Below, one piece after another: positions 37,468 to 51,530 of a stretch of DNA of 64,000 nucleotides. Position 1 is the stretch's first letter, and every line of letters starts with the position of its first letter. This DNA comes from Synchiropus splendidus (Eukaryota > Chordata > Actinopteri > Syngnathiformes > Callionymidae). The notes beneath the pieces were generated by a model. The model had not been told where the DNA came from. It did not search any database and saw nothing but the letters and a program-made list of their open reading frames with translations. The stretch is from NCBI RefSeq assembly GCF_027744825.2, contig NC_071340.1:3541501-3605500 (forward strand). The letters run 5' to 3'. Made by a program: the position numbers and the translations under genes.

Positions 37468-37774
37468 ATCAAATCTAAGCTGTCTGAAGTGTTTTTCGAA
37501 AGTTACCAACATTTTTATGTTTGGCGTTCCAGAATCGACCTTATCTCAGGCTGAAAACGCGTTGTCTGCATTGTGCCATAACTTTGCATGGAAGCTTCCG
37601 AACATGAAATTTTAACCTCCCACTGTAGCAGAAAGGTTCTTTCTAGTAGTTGCACATCAAATCTAAGCTGTCTGAAGTGTTTTTCGAAAGTTATCAACAT
37701 TTTTATGTTTGGCGTTCCGGATTCAAGCTAATCTCAGGAGGAAAATGCGTTTTACGCATTGTGCCATAACTTTG

Positions 37775-38465
37775 CAGGGAAGCTTCAGGACATTACATTT
37801 TCACCTCCCACTATAGCAGAAAGGGTCTTTCTAGTAGTTGCACAGGAAATCTAAGCTGTTTGAAGGGTTTTTCCAAAGTTATCAACATTTTTATGTTTGG
37901 CGTTCCGGAATCGACCTTATCTCAGGCTGTAAACGCCTTTTCTGCATTGTGCCATAGCTGTGGAGGGAGGCTTCAGAACATGAAATTTTAACCTGCCACT
38001 ATAGCAGAAAGGGTCCTTCTAGTAGTTGCACATCAAATCTAACCTGTCTGAAGTGTTTTTCCAAAGTCATCAACATTCTTATGTTTGCCGTTCCGGAATC
38101 AACCTTATCTCAGGCTGAAAACGCGTTTTCTGCATTGTGCCATCACTTTGCAGGAAAGCTGCAGAATATGAAATTTTCACCTCTCACTATAGCAGAAAGG
38201 GTATTTCTAGTAGTTGCACAACAAATCTAAGCTGTCTGAAGTGTTTTTCGAAAGTTATCAACATTTTTATGTTTGGCGTTCCGGATCGCACCTTATTGAA
38301 AACGCATTCTTTGCATTGTGCCATAACTTTGCAGGGAAGCTTCAGAACATAAAATTTTCACCTCCCACTATAGCAGAAAGGGTCTTTCTAGTAGTTGCAC
38401 ATCAAATCTAAGCTGTCTGATGTGTTTTTCGAAAGTTATCAACATTTTTTTGTTTGGCGTTCCGG
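37775..38465 (+). repeat. Second copy of satellite segment 31770-32460
   Basis: Offset 6,005 bp from its partner, with the same small deletion in CGCACCTTATTGAAAACGC. It differs, for example, at CAGGACATTACATT against CAGGACATTAAATT. Confidence 0.75.
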
Positions 38466-38469
38466 AACC

Positions 38470-39800
38470 CACCTTATCTCAGGCTGAAAACGCGTTTTAC
38501 GCATTGTGCCATAACTTTGCATAAAGCTTCAGAACATGAAATTTTCACCTCCCACTATAGCAGAAAGGGTCTTTCTAGAAGTTGCAGATAAAATCTAAGC
38601 TGTCTGAAATGTTTTTCCAAAGTTATCAACATTTTTTTGTTTGGCGTTCTGGAACCCACCTTATCACAGTCTGAAAATGTGTTTTCTGCATTGTGCCGTA
38701 ACTTTGCAGGGAAGCCTCAGAACATGAAATTTTCACCTCCCGCTATAGTAGAAAGGGTCTTTCTAGTAGTTGCACATCGAATCTAAGCTGTCTGAAGTGT
38801 CTTTTCAAAGTTATCAATACTTTTATGTTTGGCGTTCCGGAATCGACCTTATCTCAGGCTGTAAACGCGTTTTACGCATGGTGCCATAACTTTGCAAGGA
38901 AGCTTCAGAACATGAATTTTTCACCTCCCACAATGGCAGAAAGGGTCTTTCTAGTAGTTGCACATCAAATCTAAGCTGTCAGAAGTCTTTTTCCAAAATT
39001 ATCAACAGTTTTATGTTTGGCGTTCCGGAATCGACCTTATCTCAGGCTGAAAACGTTTTTTCTGCATTGTGCCATAACTTCGCAGGGAAGCTTCAGAACA
39101 TGAAATTTTCACATCCCACAATAGCAGAAAGGGTCTGTCTCGTAGTTGCACATTAAAGCTAAGCTGTCTGAAGTGTTTTTCCAAACTGATCAACATTTTT
39201 ATGTTTGGCGTTCCGGAGTCGACCTTATCTCAGTCTGAAAACGCTTTTTACGCATTGTGCCACAACTTTGCATAAAGCTTCAGAACATGAAATTTTCACC
39301 TCCCACGATAGCAGAAAGGTTCTTTCTAGTAGTTGCAGATCAAATCTAAGCTGTCTGAAGTGTTTTTCCAAACTGATCAACATTTTTATGTTTGGCGTTC
39401 CGGAGTCGACCTTATCTCAGTCTGAAAACGCTTTTTACGCATTGTGCCACAACTTTGCATAAAGCTTCAGAACATGAAATTTTCACCTCCCACTATAGCA
39501 GAAAGGTTCTTTCTAGTAGTTGCAGATCAAATCTAAGCTGTCTGAAATGTTTTTCCAAAGTTATCAACATTTTTATGTTTGGCGTTCCGGAATCGACCTT
39601 ATCTCAGGCTGAAAGCGCGTTTTACGCATTGTGCCATAACTTTGCATAAAGCTTCAGAACATGAAATTTTCACCTCCCACTATAGCAGAAAGGTTTTTTA
39701 CGTAGTTGCATATCAAATCTAAGCTGTCTGAAGTGTTTTTCCAAACGTATCAACATTTTTATGTTTGGCGTTCCGGAACCCATCTTATCTCAGGCTGAAA
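38470..39800 (+). repeat. Older relative of the first part of the 2,561-bp unit
   Basis: Matches 48645-49810 with an offset of 10,175 bp, then holds one extra 187-bp monomer (about 39205-39391) that the later copy lacks. Shared rare variants are TTGCATAAAGC, GTAGTTGCAGAT, CCAAACTGATCAAC, CCGGAGTCGACC and CCAAACGTATC. It could be a sister of the source segment from which the amplified unit at 49-59 kb was built. Confidence 0.7.
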
Positions 39801-42800
39801 ACGCATTTTCTGCATTGTGCCATAACTTCTCAGGGAAGCTTCAGAACATGAAATGTTCACCTCCCACAATAGCAGAAAGGGTCTTTCTAGTAGTTGCACA
39901 TCAAATCTAAGCTGTCTGAAGTGTTTTTCCAAAGTTATCAACATTTTTATGTTTGCCGTTCCGGAATCGACCTAATCTCAGGATGAAAATGCGTTTTACG
40001 CATTGTGCCATAACTTTGCAGGGAACCTTTAGAACATGAAATTTTCTCCTCCCACTATAGCAGAAAGGGTCTTTCTAGTAGTTGCACATTAAATCTAAGC
40101 TGTCTGAAGTGTTGTTCCAAAGTGATCAACATTTTCACGTTTGGCGTTTTGGAACCCACCTTATCTCAGGGTGAAAACGCGTTTTCTGCATTGTGCCATA
40201 ACTTCTCAGGGAAGCTTCAGAACATGAAATGTTCATCTCCCACTATAGCAGAAAGGGTCTTTGTAGTAGTTGCACATCAAATCTAAACTGTCTGAAGTAT
40301 TTTTCCAAAGTTATCTACATTTTTATGTTTGGCGTTCCGGAATCAACATTATCTCAGGCTGAAAACGCATTTTCTGCATTGTGCCATAACTTTGCAAGGA
40401 AGCTTCAGAACATGAAATGTTCACCTCCCACTATAGCTGAAAGGGTCTTTCTAGTAGTTGCACATCAAATCTAAGCTGTCTGAAGTGTTTTTCGAAAGTA
40501 ATCAACATTTTTATGTTTGGCATTCCGGAATCGACCTAATCTCAGGATGAAAATGCGTTTTCTGCATTGTCCCATAACTTTACAGGGAAGCTTTAGAACA
40601 TGAAATTTTGACCTCCCACTATAGCAAAAAGGGTCTTTCTAGTAGTTGCACATCAAATCTAAGCTGTCTGAAGTGTTTTTCGAAAGTTACCAACATTTTT
40701 ATGTTTGGCGTTCCAGAATCGACCTTATCTCAGGCTGAAAACGCGTTGTCTGCATTGTGCCATAACTTTGCATGGAAGCTTCCGAACATGAAATTTTAAC
40801 CTCCCACTGTAGCAGAAAGGTTCTTTCTAGTAGTTGCACATCAAATCTAAGCTGTCTGAAGTGCTTTTCGAAAGTTATCAACATTCTTATGTTTGGCGTT
40901 CCGGAATCAACCTTATCTCAGGCTGAAAACGCGTTTTACGCATTGTGCCATAACTTTGCAGGAAAGCTTCAGAACATGAAATTTTCACCTCCCACTGTAG
41001 CAGAAAGCGTCTTTCTAGTAGTTGCACATCAAATCTAAGCTGTCTGAAGTCTTTTTCCAAAGTTATCAACATTTTTATGTTTGGCGTTCCGGAATCGACC
41101 TTATCTCAGGCTGAAAACACGATTTACGCATTCTGCCATAACTTTGCAGGGAAGCTTCAGAACATGAAATTTTCATATCCCACTATAGCAGAAAGGGTCT
41201 TTCCAGTAGTCTCACATCAAATCTAAGCTGTCTGAAGTGTTTTTCCAAAGTTATCAATATTTTTATGTTTGGCGTTCTGGAAACCACCTTATTTCAGGCT
41301 GAAAACAGGTTTTCTGCATTGTGCCATAACTTTGCAGGGAAGCTTCAGAACATGAAATTTTCTCCTCCCACTATAGCAGAAAGGGTATTTCTAGTAGTTG
41401 CACATCAAATCTAAGCTGTCTGAAGTGTATTTGCAAAGTTATCAACATTTTTATGTTTGGCGTTCTGGTACCCACCTTATCTCAGGCTGAAAACGCGTTT
41501 TCTGCATTGTCCCATAACTTTGCAGGGAAGCTTTAGAACATGAAATTTTCACCTCCCACTAGAGCAGAAAGGGTATTTCTAGTAGCTGCACATCAAATCT
41601 AAGCTGTCTGTAGAGTTTTTCCTGAGTTATCAACATTTTTATGTTTGGCGTTTCGGAATCGACCTTATCTCCGGCTGAAAACGCGTTTTCTGCATTGTGC
41701 CATAACTTTGCAGGGAAGCTATAGAACATGAAATTTTCACCTCCCACTAGAGCAGAATGTGTCTTTCTAGTAGTTGCACATCAAATCTAAGCTGTCTGAA
41801 GTGTTTTTCCAAAGTTATCAATATTTTTATGTTTGGCGTTCCGGAATCGACCTTATCTCAGGCTGAAAACGCGTTTCCTACATTGTGGCATAACTTTGCA
41901 GGGAAGCTTCAGTACATGAAATTTTCACCTCCCACTGTAGCAGAAAGGGTCTTTCTAGTAGTTGCACATCAAATCTAAGCTGACTGAAGTGTTTTTCCAA
42001 AGTTATCAACATTTTTATGTTTGGCGTTCTGGAACCCACCTTATCTCAGGCTGAAAAGGCGTTTTCTGCATTAGGCCATAAATTTGGAGGGAAGCTTCAG
42101 AACATGAAAATTTCACCCCCCCACTTTAGCAGAAAGGGCCTTTCTAGTAGTTGCACATCAAATCTAAGCTGTCTGAAGTGTTTTTCCAAAGTTATCAACA
42201 TTTTTATGTTTGGCATTCCGGAATCAACCTTATCTCAGGCTGAAAACGCGTTTTCTGCATTGTGCCATAACTTTGCAGGGAAGCTTCAGAACATAAAATT
42301 TTAACCTCCCACAATAGCATAAAGGGTTTTTCTAGTAGATGCACATCAAATCTAAGCTGTCTGAAGTGTTTTTCCAAAGTTATCAACATTTTTATGCTTG
42401 GCGTTCCGGAACCCATCTTATCTCAGGCTGAAAACGCGTTTTCTACATTCTGCCATAACTTTGCAGGGAAGCTTCAGAACATGAAATTTTCACATCCCAC
42501 TATAGCAGAAAGGGTCTTTCTAGTATGTGCACATCAAATCTAAGCTGTCTGAAGTGTTTTTCCAAAGTTATCAACATTTTTATGTTTGGCGTTCCGGAAT
42601 CGACCTTATCTCAGGCTGAAAAGGCGTTTTCTGCATTAGGCCATAACTTTACAGGGAAGCTTCAGAACATGAAATGTTCATCTCCCACTGTAGCAGAAAG
42701 GGTCTTTCTAGTAGTTGCACATCAAATCTAAGCTGTCTGAAGTATTTTTCCAAAGTTATCAACATTTTTATGTTTGGCATTCCAGAACCTGTCTTGTCTC

Positions 42801-43639
42801 AGGCTGAAAACGTGTTTCTTTCTTTGTGCCATAACTTCTCAGGGAAGCTTCAGAACATGACATTTTCACCTCCGACTATAGCAGAAAGGGTCTTTCTAGT
42901 AGTTGCATATCAAATCTAAGTTGTCTGATGTGGTTTTCCAAAGTTATCAACATTTTTATGTTTGGCGTTCCGGAATCGATCTTATCTCCGGCTGAAAACG
43001 CGTTTTACGCATTGTACCATAACTTTGCAGGGAAGCTTCAGAACATGAAATTTTCACCTCCCACAATAGCAGAAAGGGTCTTTCTAGTAGTTGCACATCA
43101 AATCTAACCTGTCTGAACTGTTTTTCGAAAGTTATCAACATTTTCATGTTTGGCTTTCCGGAATCGACCTTATCTCAGGCTGAAAACACGTTGTCTGCAT
43201 TGTGCCATAACTTTGCATGAAAGCTTCCGAACATGAAATTTTAACCTCCCACTATAGCAGAAAGGGTCTTTTTAGTAGTTGCACATCAAATCTAAGCTGT
43301 CTGAAGTGTTTTTCCGAAGTTATTAACATTTTTATGTTTGGCGATCCGGAATTGACCTTATGTGAGGCTCAAAATGCGTTTTCTGCATTGTGCATAACTT
43401 TGCAGAGAGTCTTCAGAAGATGACATTTTCACCTCCCAATATAGCAGAAATGATCTTTCTAGTAGTTGCACATCGAACCTAAGCTGTCTGAAGTGTTTTT
43501 CCAAAGTTATTAACACTTTTATGTTTGGCGTTCCGGAATCGACCTTATCTCAGGCTCAAAATGCGTTTTCTGCATTGTGCCTTAACTTTGCTGAGAAGCT
43601 TCTGAACATTAAATTTTAACCTCCCACTATAGCACAAAG

Positions 43640-44300
43640 CTTCGTTCTAGTAGTTGCACATCAAATCTGAGCTGTCTGAAGTGTTTTTCCAAAATTATCA
43701 ACATTTTTATGTTTTACGTTCCGGAACCCATCTTATCTCAGGCTGAAAACGCGTTGTCTGCATTGTGCCATAACTTTGCATGAAAGCTTCCGAACATGAA
43801 ATTTTAACCTCCCACTATTGCAGAAAGGGTCTTTTTAGTAGTTGCGCATCAAATCTAAGCTGTCTGAATTGTATTTCCAAAGTGATCAACATTTTTATGT
43901 TTGGCGTTCGGGAATCGACCTTATCTCAGGCTCAAAATGCGTTTTCTGCATTGTGCCATAACTTTGCATGGATGCTTCCGAACATGAAATGTTCACGTCC
44001 CACTACAGCAGAAAGGGTCTTTCTAGTATTTGCCCATCAAATCTAAGCTGTCTGAAGTGTTTTTCCAAAGTTATCAACATTTTTATGTTTGGCGTTCCGG
44101 AACCCACCTTATCTCAGGCTGATAACGCGTTTTCTGCATTGTGCCTTTACTTTACTGGGGAGCTTCAGAACATGGAATTTTCACCTCCCACTATAACAGA
44201 AAGGGTCTTTCTAGTCGTTGTACATCAAATCTAAGCTGTCTGAAGTGTTTTTCGAAATTTATCAACATTTTTATGTTTGGCGTTCCGGAATCGACCTTAT
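43640..44300 (+). repeat. Satellite segment duplicated at 47803-48463
   Basis: Offset 4,163 bp. Shared rare variants include GTTTTACGTTCCGG, CGCGTTGTCTGCATTG, GCATGAAAGCTTCCG, GCATGGATGCTTCCG and TTTACTTTACTGGGG. Few or no differences are seen by eye. Confidence 0.75.
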
Positions 44301-44351
44301 CTCTGGCTGAAAACGCGATTTCTGCATTGTGCCATAACTTTGCATGGATGC

Positions 44352-44358
44352 TTCCCCA
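44352..44358 (+). other. Deletion junction in one satellite monomer (about 61 bp lost)
   Basis: GCATGGATGCTTCCCC runs straight into AAATCTAAGCTG, joining consensus position about 172 to position about 45. The usual CAGAACATG to TTGCACATC part is missing. Confidence 0.65.
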
Positions 44359-45341
44359 AATCTAAGCTGTCTGATGTGTTTTTCCAAAGTTATCGACATT
44401 TTTATGTATGGCGTTCCGGAATCGACCTGATCTCAGGCTGAAAACGCGTTTTACGCATTGTGCCATAACTTTGCAGGGAAGCTTCAGAACATGAAATTTT
44501 GACCTCCCACTATAGCAGAAAGGGTCTTTCTAGTAGTTGCACATCAAATCTAAGCTGTCTGAACTGTTTTTCGAAAGTTATCAACATTTTTATGTTTGGC
44601 GTTCCGGAATCAACCTTATCTCAGGCTGAAAACGCGTTTTCCTCATTGTACCATAATTTTGCATGAAAGCTTCCGAACATGAAATTTTAACCACCCACTA
44701 TAGCAGAAAGTCTCTTTTTAGTAGTTGCGCATCAAATCTAAGCTGTCTGAAGTGTTTTTCCAAAGTTATCAACATTTTTATGTTTGGCGGTCGGGAATCG
44801 ACCTTATCTCAGGCTCAAAATGCGTTTTCTGCATTGTGCCATAACTTTGCAGAGAAGCTTCCGAACATGAAATTTTAACCTCCCACTCTAACAGAAAGGG
44901 TCTTTCTAGTAGTTGCACATCAAATCTAAGCTGTCTGAAGTGTTTTTCCAAAGTTATCAACACTTTTATGTTTGGCGTTCCGGAACCCACCTTATCTCAG
45001 ACTGAAAACGCGTTTTCAGCTTTGTGCCATAACATTGCTGGGAAGCTTCAGAACATGAAATTTTAACCTCCCACTCTAGCAGAAAGGGTCTTTCTAGTAG
45101 TTGCACATCAAATGTAAGCTGTCTGAAGTGTTTTTCCTAAGTTATCAACATTTTTATGTTTCGCGTTCCGGAACCCACCTTATCTCAGGCTGAGAACGCG
45201 TTTCTTTCTTTGGGCCATAACTTTGCAGGGAAGCTTCAGAACATGAAAATTTCACCCCTCAGTTTAGCAGAAAGCGTCTTTCTAGTAGTTGCACATCAAA
45301 TCTAAGCTGTCTGAAGTGTTTTTCCAAAGTTATCAACATTT

Positions 45342-45595
45342 TTATGTTTGGCGTTCTGGAACCCATCTTATCTCAGGCTGAAAACGCGTTTTCTGCATTT
45401 TGCCATAACTTTGCAAGGAAGCTTCAGAGCATGAAATTTTCACATCCCACAGTCGCAGAAAGGGTCTTTCTAGTAGTTGCACATCAAATCTAAGCTGTCT
45501 GAAGTGTTTTTCCAAAGTTATCAACATTTTTATGCTTGGCGTTCCGGAACCCATCTTATCTCTGGCAGAAAATGCGTTTTCTGCATTCTGCCATA
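45342..45595 (+). repeat. Satellite segment duplicated at 46743-46970
   Basis: Offset 1,401 bp. Shared rare variants are TTTTGCCATAAC, CAGAGCATG, CACATCCCACAGTCGCAG, TTTATGCTTGGCG and CTCTGGCAGAAAA. The second copy starts right at a deletion junction (46727-46733). Confidence 0.7.
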
Positions 45596-46726
45596 ACTTT
45601 GCAGGGAAGCTTCAGAACATGAAATTTTCACCTCCCACTATAGCAGAAATGATCTTTCTAGTAGTTGCACATCAAATCTAAGCTGTCTGAAGTGTTTTTC
45701 CAAAGTTGTCAACATTTTTATGTTTGGCTTTCCGGAATCGACCTTATCTCAGGCTGAAAACGCGTTTCCTGCATTGTGGCATAACTTTGCAGGGATGCTT
45801 CAGAACATGAAATTTTCACCTCCCACTATAGCAGAAAGGGTATTTCTAGTAGTTGCACATCAAATCTAAGCTGTCTGAAGTGTTTTTCCAAAGTTATCAA
45901 CATTTTTATGTTTGGCGTTCCGGAATCGACCTTATCACAGGATGAAAAATCGTTTTCTGCATTGTCCCATAACTTTGCAGGGAAGCTTCAGAACATGAAA
46001 TTTTGACCTCCCAATATAGCAGAAAGGGTCTTTCTAGGAGTTGCACATCAAATCTAATCTGTCTGAAGTGTTTTTCGAAAGTTATCAACATTTCTATGTT
46101 TGGCGTTCCGGAATCGACCTAATCTCAGGCTTAAAACGCGTTTTACGCATTGTGCCATGACTTTGCAGGGAACCTTTAGAACATGAAATTTTCACCTCCC
46201 ACTATAGCAGAAAGTGTCTTTCTAGTAGTTGCACATCAAATCTAAGCTGTTTGAAGTGTTTTTCCAAAGTTATCACCATTTTTATGTTTGGCGTTCCAGA
46301 AACAACCTTGTCTCAGGCTGAAAACGCGTTTTACGCAATTTGCCATAACTTTGCAGGAAAGCCTCAGAACATGAAAGTTTCACCGCCCACTATAGCAGAA
46401 AGGGTCTTTCTAGTAGTTGCACATCAAATATAAGCTGTCTGATGTGTTTTTCCAATGTTATCAACATTTTTATGTTTGGCGTTCCGGAATCGACCTTATC
46501 TCAGGCTGAAAACGCGTTTTCTGCATTATGCCATAACTTTGCAGGAAAGCTTCAAAAATGAAATTGTGACCTCCCACTATAGCAGAAAGGGTCTTTCTAG
46601 TAGTTGCACCTCAAATCTAAGCTGTCTGAAGTGTTTTTCCAAAGTTATCAACATTTTTATTTTTGGCGTTCCGGAATCGACCTTATCTCAGGATGAAAAA
46701 TCGTTTTCTGCATTGTCCCATAACTT

Positions 46727-46733
46727 TGACTGA
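46727..46733 (+). other. Deletion junction in one satellite monomer (about 106 bp lost)
   Basis: CCATAACTTTG is followed directly by ACTGATCAACATTTTTATG, joining consensus position about 160 to about 78. It coincides with the left end of the copy of 45342-45595, so it may be the breakpoint of that rearrangement. Confidence 0.6.
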
Positions 46734-47802
46734 TCAACATTTTTATGTTTGGCGTTCTGGAACCCATCTTATCTCAGGCTGAAAACGCGTTTTCTGCATT
46801 TTGCCATAACTTTGCAAGGAAGCTTCAGAGCATGAAATTTTCACATCCCACAGTCGCAGAAAGGGTCTTTCTAGTAGTTGCACATCAAATCTAAGCTGTC
46901 TGAAGTGTTTTTCCAAAGTTATCAACATTTTTATGCTTGGCGTTCCGGAACCCATCTTATCTCTGGCAGAAAAATCGTTTTCTGCATTGTCCCATAACTT
47001 TGCAGGGAAGCTTCAAAAATGAAATTGTGACCTCCCACTATAGCAGAAAGGGTCTTTCTAGTAGCTGCACATCAAATCTATGCTGTCTGAAGTGTTTTTC
47101 GAAAGTTATCAACATTTTTATGTTTGGCGTTCCAGAATCGACCTTATGTCAGGCTGAAAACGCGTTTTCTGCATTGTGCCATAACTTCTCAGGGAAGCTT
47201 CAGAACATGAAATATTCACCTCCCACTATAGCAGAAAGGGTCTTTCTAGTAGTTGCACATCAAATCTAAGCTGTCTAAAGAGTTTTTCCAAAGTCATCAG
47301 TATTTTTATGTTTGGCGTTCCGGAATCGACCATATCTCAGGCTGAAAACGCGTTTTACGCATGGTGCCATAACTTTGCAGGGAAGCTTCAGAACATCGAA
47401 TTTTCACCTCCCACTATAGCACAAAGCTTCGTTCTAGTAGTTGCACATCAAATCTAAGCTGTCTGAAGTGTTTTCCCAAAGTGATCAACATTTTTATGTT
47501 TGGCGTTCCCGAACCTACCTGGTCTCAGGCTCAACATGCGTTTTCTGCATTGTGCCTTAACTTTGCTGAGAAGCTTCAGAACATGAAATTTTCACCTCCC
47601 ACTATAGCAGAAAGGGTCTTTCTAGTAGTTGCACATCAAATCTAAGCTGTTTGAAGTGTTTTTCCAAAGTTATCAACACTTTTATGTTTGGCGTTCCGGA
47701 ATCGACCTTTTGTCAGGCTCAAAATGGGTTTTCTGCATTGTGCCTTAACTTTGCAGAGAAGCTTCTGAACATTAAATTTTAACCTCCCACTATAGGACAA
47801 AG

Positions 47803-48463
47803 GGTCTTTCTAGTAGTTGCACATCAAATCTGAGCTGTCTGAAGTGTTTTTCCAAAATTATCAACATTTTTATGTTTTACGTTCCGGAACCCATCTTATC
47901 TCAGGCTGAAAACGCGTTGTCTGCATTGTGCCATAACTTTGCATGAAAGCTTCCGAACATGAAATTTTAACCTCCCACTATTGCAGAAAGGGTCTTTTTA
48001 GTAGTTGCGCATCAAATCTAAGCTGTCTGAATTGTATTTCCAAAGTGATCAACATTTTTATGTTTGGCGTTCGGGAATCGACCTTATCTCAGGCTCAAAA
48101 TGCGTTTTCTGCATTGTGCCATAACTTTGCATGGATGCTTCCGAACATGAAATGTTCACGTCCCACTACAGCAGAAAGGGTCTTTCTAGTATTTGCCCAT
48201 CAAATCTAAGCTGTCTGAAGTGTTTTTCCAAAGTTATCAACATTTTTATGTTTGGCGTTCCGGAACCCACCTTATCTCAGGCTGATAACGCGTTTTCTGC
48301 ATTGTGCCTTTACTTTACTGGGGAGCTTCAGAACATGGAATTTTCACCTCCCACTATAACAGAAAGGGTCTTTCTAGTCGTTGTACATCAAATCTAAGCT
48401 GTCTGAAGTGTTTTTCGAAATTTATCAACATTTTTATGTTTGGCGTTCCGGAATCGACCTTAT
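47803..48463 (+). repeat. Second copy of satellite segment 43640-44300
   Basis: Offset 4,163 bp from its partner; the match ends where this copy reads CTCAGTCTGAAAATGTG and the other reads CTCTGGCTGAAAACGCG. Confidence 0.75.
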
Positions 48464-48969
48464 CTCAGTCTGAAAATGTGTTTTCTGCATTGTGCCATAA
48501 CTTCTCAGGGAAGCTTCAGAACATGAAATTTTAAACTTGCGCTTTAGCAGAAAAGGTCTTTCTAGTAGTTGTACATCAAATTTATGCTGTCTGAAGTGTT
48601 TTCCCAAAGTTATCCACATTTTAATGTTTGGCGTTCTGGAATCGACCTTATCTCAGGCTGAAAACGCGTTTTACGCATTGTGCCATAACTTTGCATAAAG
48701 CTTCAGAACATGAAATTTTCACCTCCCACTATAGCAGAAAGGGTCTTTCTAGAAGTTGCAGATAAAATCTAAGCTGTCTGAAATGTTTTTCCAAAGTTAT
48801 CAACATTTTTTTTGTTTGGCGTTCTGGAACCCACCTTATCACAGTCTGAAAATGTGTTTTCTGCATTGTGCCGTAACTTTGCAGGGAAGCCTCAGAACAT
48901 GAAATTTTCACCTCCCGCTATAGTAGAAAGGGTCTTTCTAGTAGTTGCACATCGAATCTAAGCTGTCTG

Positions 48970-51530
48970 AAGTGTCTTTTCAAAGTTATCAACACTTTTA
49001 TGTTTGGCGTTCCGGAATCGACCTTATCTCAGGCTGTAAACGCGTTTTACGCATGGTGCCATAACTTTGCAAGGAAGCTTCAGAACATGAATTTTTCACC
49101 TCCCACAATGGCAGAAAGGGTCTTTCTAGTAGTTGCACATCAAATCTAAGCTGTCAGAAGTCTTTTTCCAAAATTATCAACAGTTTTATGTTTGGCGTTC
49201 CGGAATCGACCTTATCTCAGGCTGAAAACGTTTTTTCTGCATTGTGCCATAACTTCGCAGGGAAGCCTCAGAACATGAAATTTTCACATCCCACAATAGC
49301 AGAAAGGGTCTGTCTCGTAGTTGCACATTAAAGCTAAGCTGTCTGAAGTGTTTTTCCAAACTGATCAACATTTTTATGTTTGGCGTTCCGGAGTCGACCT
49401 TATCTCAGTCTGAAAACGCTTTTTACGCATTGTGCCACAACTTTGCATAAAGCTTCAGAACATGAAATTTTCACCTCCCACTATAGCAGAAAGGTTCTTT
49501 CTAGTAGTTGCAGATCAAATCTAAGCTGTCTGAAATGTTTTTCCAAAGTTATCAACATTTTTATGTTTGGCGTTCCGGAATCAACTTTATCTCAGGCTGA
49601 AAACGCGTTTTACGCATTGTGCCATAACTTTGCATAAAGCTTCAGAACATGAAATTTTCACCTCCCACTATAGCAGAAAGGTTTTTTACGTAGTTGCATA
49701 TCAAATCTAAGCTGTCTGAAGTGTTTTTCCAAACGTATCAACATTTTTATGTTTGGCGTTCCGGAACCCATCTTATCTCAGGCTGAAAACGTGTTTTCTG
49801 CATTGTGCCATAACTTTGCAGGGATGCCTCAGAACATGAAATTTTCACCTCCCACTATAGTAGAAAGGGTCTTTCTAGTAGTTGCACATCAAATCTAAGC
49901 TGTCTGAAGTGTTTTGCCAAATTTATCAACATTTTTATGTTTGGCGTTCCGGAACACATCTTATCTCAGGCTGAAAACGCGTTTTCTGCATTGTGCCATA
50001 ACTTTGCAGGGAAGCTTCAGAACATGAAATTTTCACCTCCCACTATAGCAGAAAGGGTCTTTCTAGTACTTACACATCAAATCTAAGCTGTCTGAAGTGT
50101 TTTTCCGAAGTTATCAACATTTTTATGTTTGGCGTTCCGGAATCGACCATATCTCAGGCTGAAAACGCGTTTCCTGCATTGTGGCATAACTTTGCAGGGA
50201 AGCTTCAGAACATGAAATTTTCATTTCCCACTGTAGCAGAAAGGGTCTTTCTAGTAGTTGCTCAACAAATCTTAGCTGTCTGAAGTGTTCTTCCAAAGTT
50301 CTCAACATTTTTATGTTCGGTGTTCTGAAATCAACCTCATCTCAGGCTGAAAACGCATTTTACGCATTGTGCCATAACTTTGCAGGGAAGCTTCACAACA
50401 TGATATTTTCACCTCCCACTATAGCAGAAAGGGTCTTTCTCGTAGTTGCACATCAAATCTGTGCTGTCTGAAGTGTTTTTCCAAAGTTTTCAACATTTTT
50501 ATGTGTGGTGTTCCTGAATCGACCTTATCTCAGGCCGAAAACGCGTTTTCTGCATTGTGCCATAACTTTGCAGGGAAGTTTCAGAGCATGAAATTTTAAC
50601 CTGCCACTATAGCAGAAAAGGTCATTCTAGTAGTTGCACATCAAATCTAAGCTGTCTTGAAGTGTTTTTCATCAGTTATCAACATTTTTATGTTTGGCGT
50701 TTCGGAACCCACCTTATCTCAGGCTGAAAACGCGTTTCCTGCATTGTGGCATAACTTTGCAGGGAAGCTTCAGGACATTAAATTTTCACCTCCCACTATA
50801 GCAGAAAGGGTCTTTCCAGTAGTTGCACATCAAATCTAAGCTGTCTGAAGTGGCTTTCCAACGTTATCAACATTTTTATGTTTGACGTTCCGGAATCAAC
50901 CTTATCTCAGGCTGAACACCCCGTTTTCTGCATTGTGCCATAACTTTGCAGGGATGCATCAGAAAATGACATTTTAAAGTTCCACAATAGCAGAAGAGGT
51001 CTTTATAGTACTTGCACATCAAATCTAAGCTGTCTGAAGTGTTTTTCCAAAGTTATTAACACTTTTATGTTTGGCGTTCCGGAATCAACCTTATCTCAGG
51101 CTGAAAATGCATTTTCTGCATTGTGCCATAACTTTGCAAGGAAGCTTCAGAACATGAAATTTTCACCTCCCACTTTAGCAGAAAGGGTCTTTCTAGTAGT
51201 TGCACATCAAATCTAAGCTGTCTGAAGTGTTTTTCTAAAGTTATCAACATTTTTATGTTTGGCGTTCCGGAATCGACCTAATCTCAGGATGAAAATGCGT
51301 TTTCTGCATTGTGACATAACTTTGCAGGGAAGCTTCAGAACATGAAATTTTAACCTCCCACGATAGCAGAAAGGGTCTTTCTAGTAGTTGCACATCAAAT
51401 CGAAGCTGTCTGAAGTGTTTTTCCAAAGTTATCAACACTTTTTTGTTTGGTGTTCCGGAATCAACCTTAACTGACGCTGAAAACCAGAAAGGGTCTTTCT
51501 AGTCGTTGCACATGAAATCTAAGCTGTCTG
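48970..51530 (+). repeat. 2,561-bp higher-order repeat, unit 1 of 4
   Basis: Fourteen monomers, of which one has lost 71 bp (14 x 188 - 71 = 2,561). Boundaries are approximate (within about 20 bp). It differs from the next unit at only two sites I noticed: T at 50779 where the later units have G, and C at 51475 where they have G. The deletion junction, CTGAAAACCAGAAAGGG, is near 51485. Confidence 0.9.
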
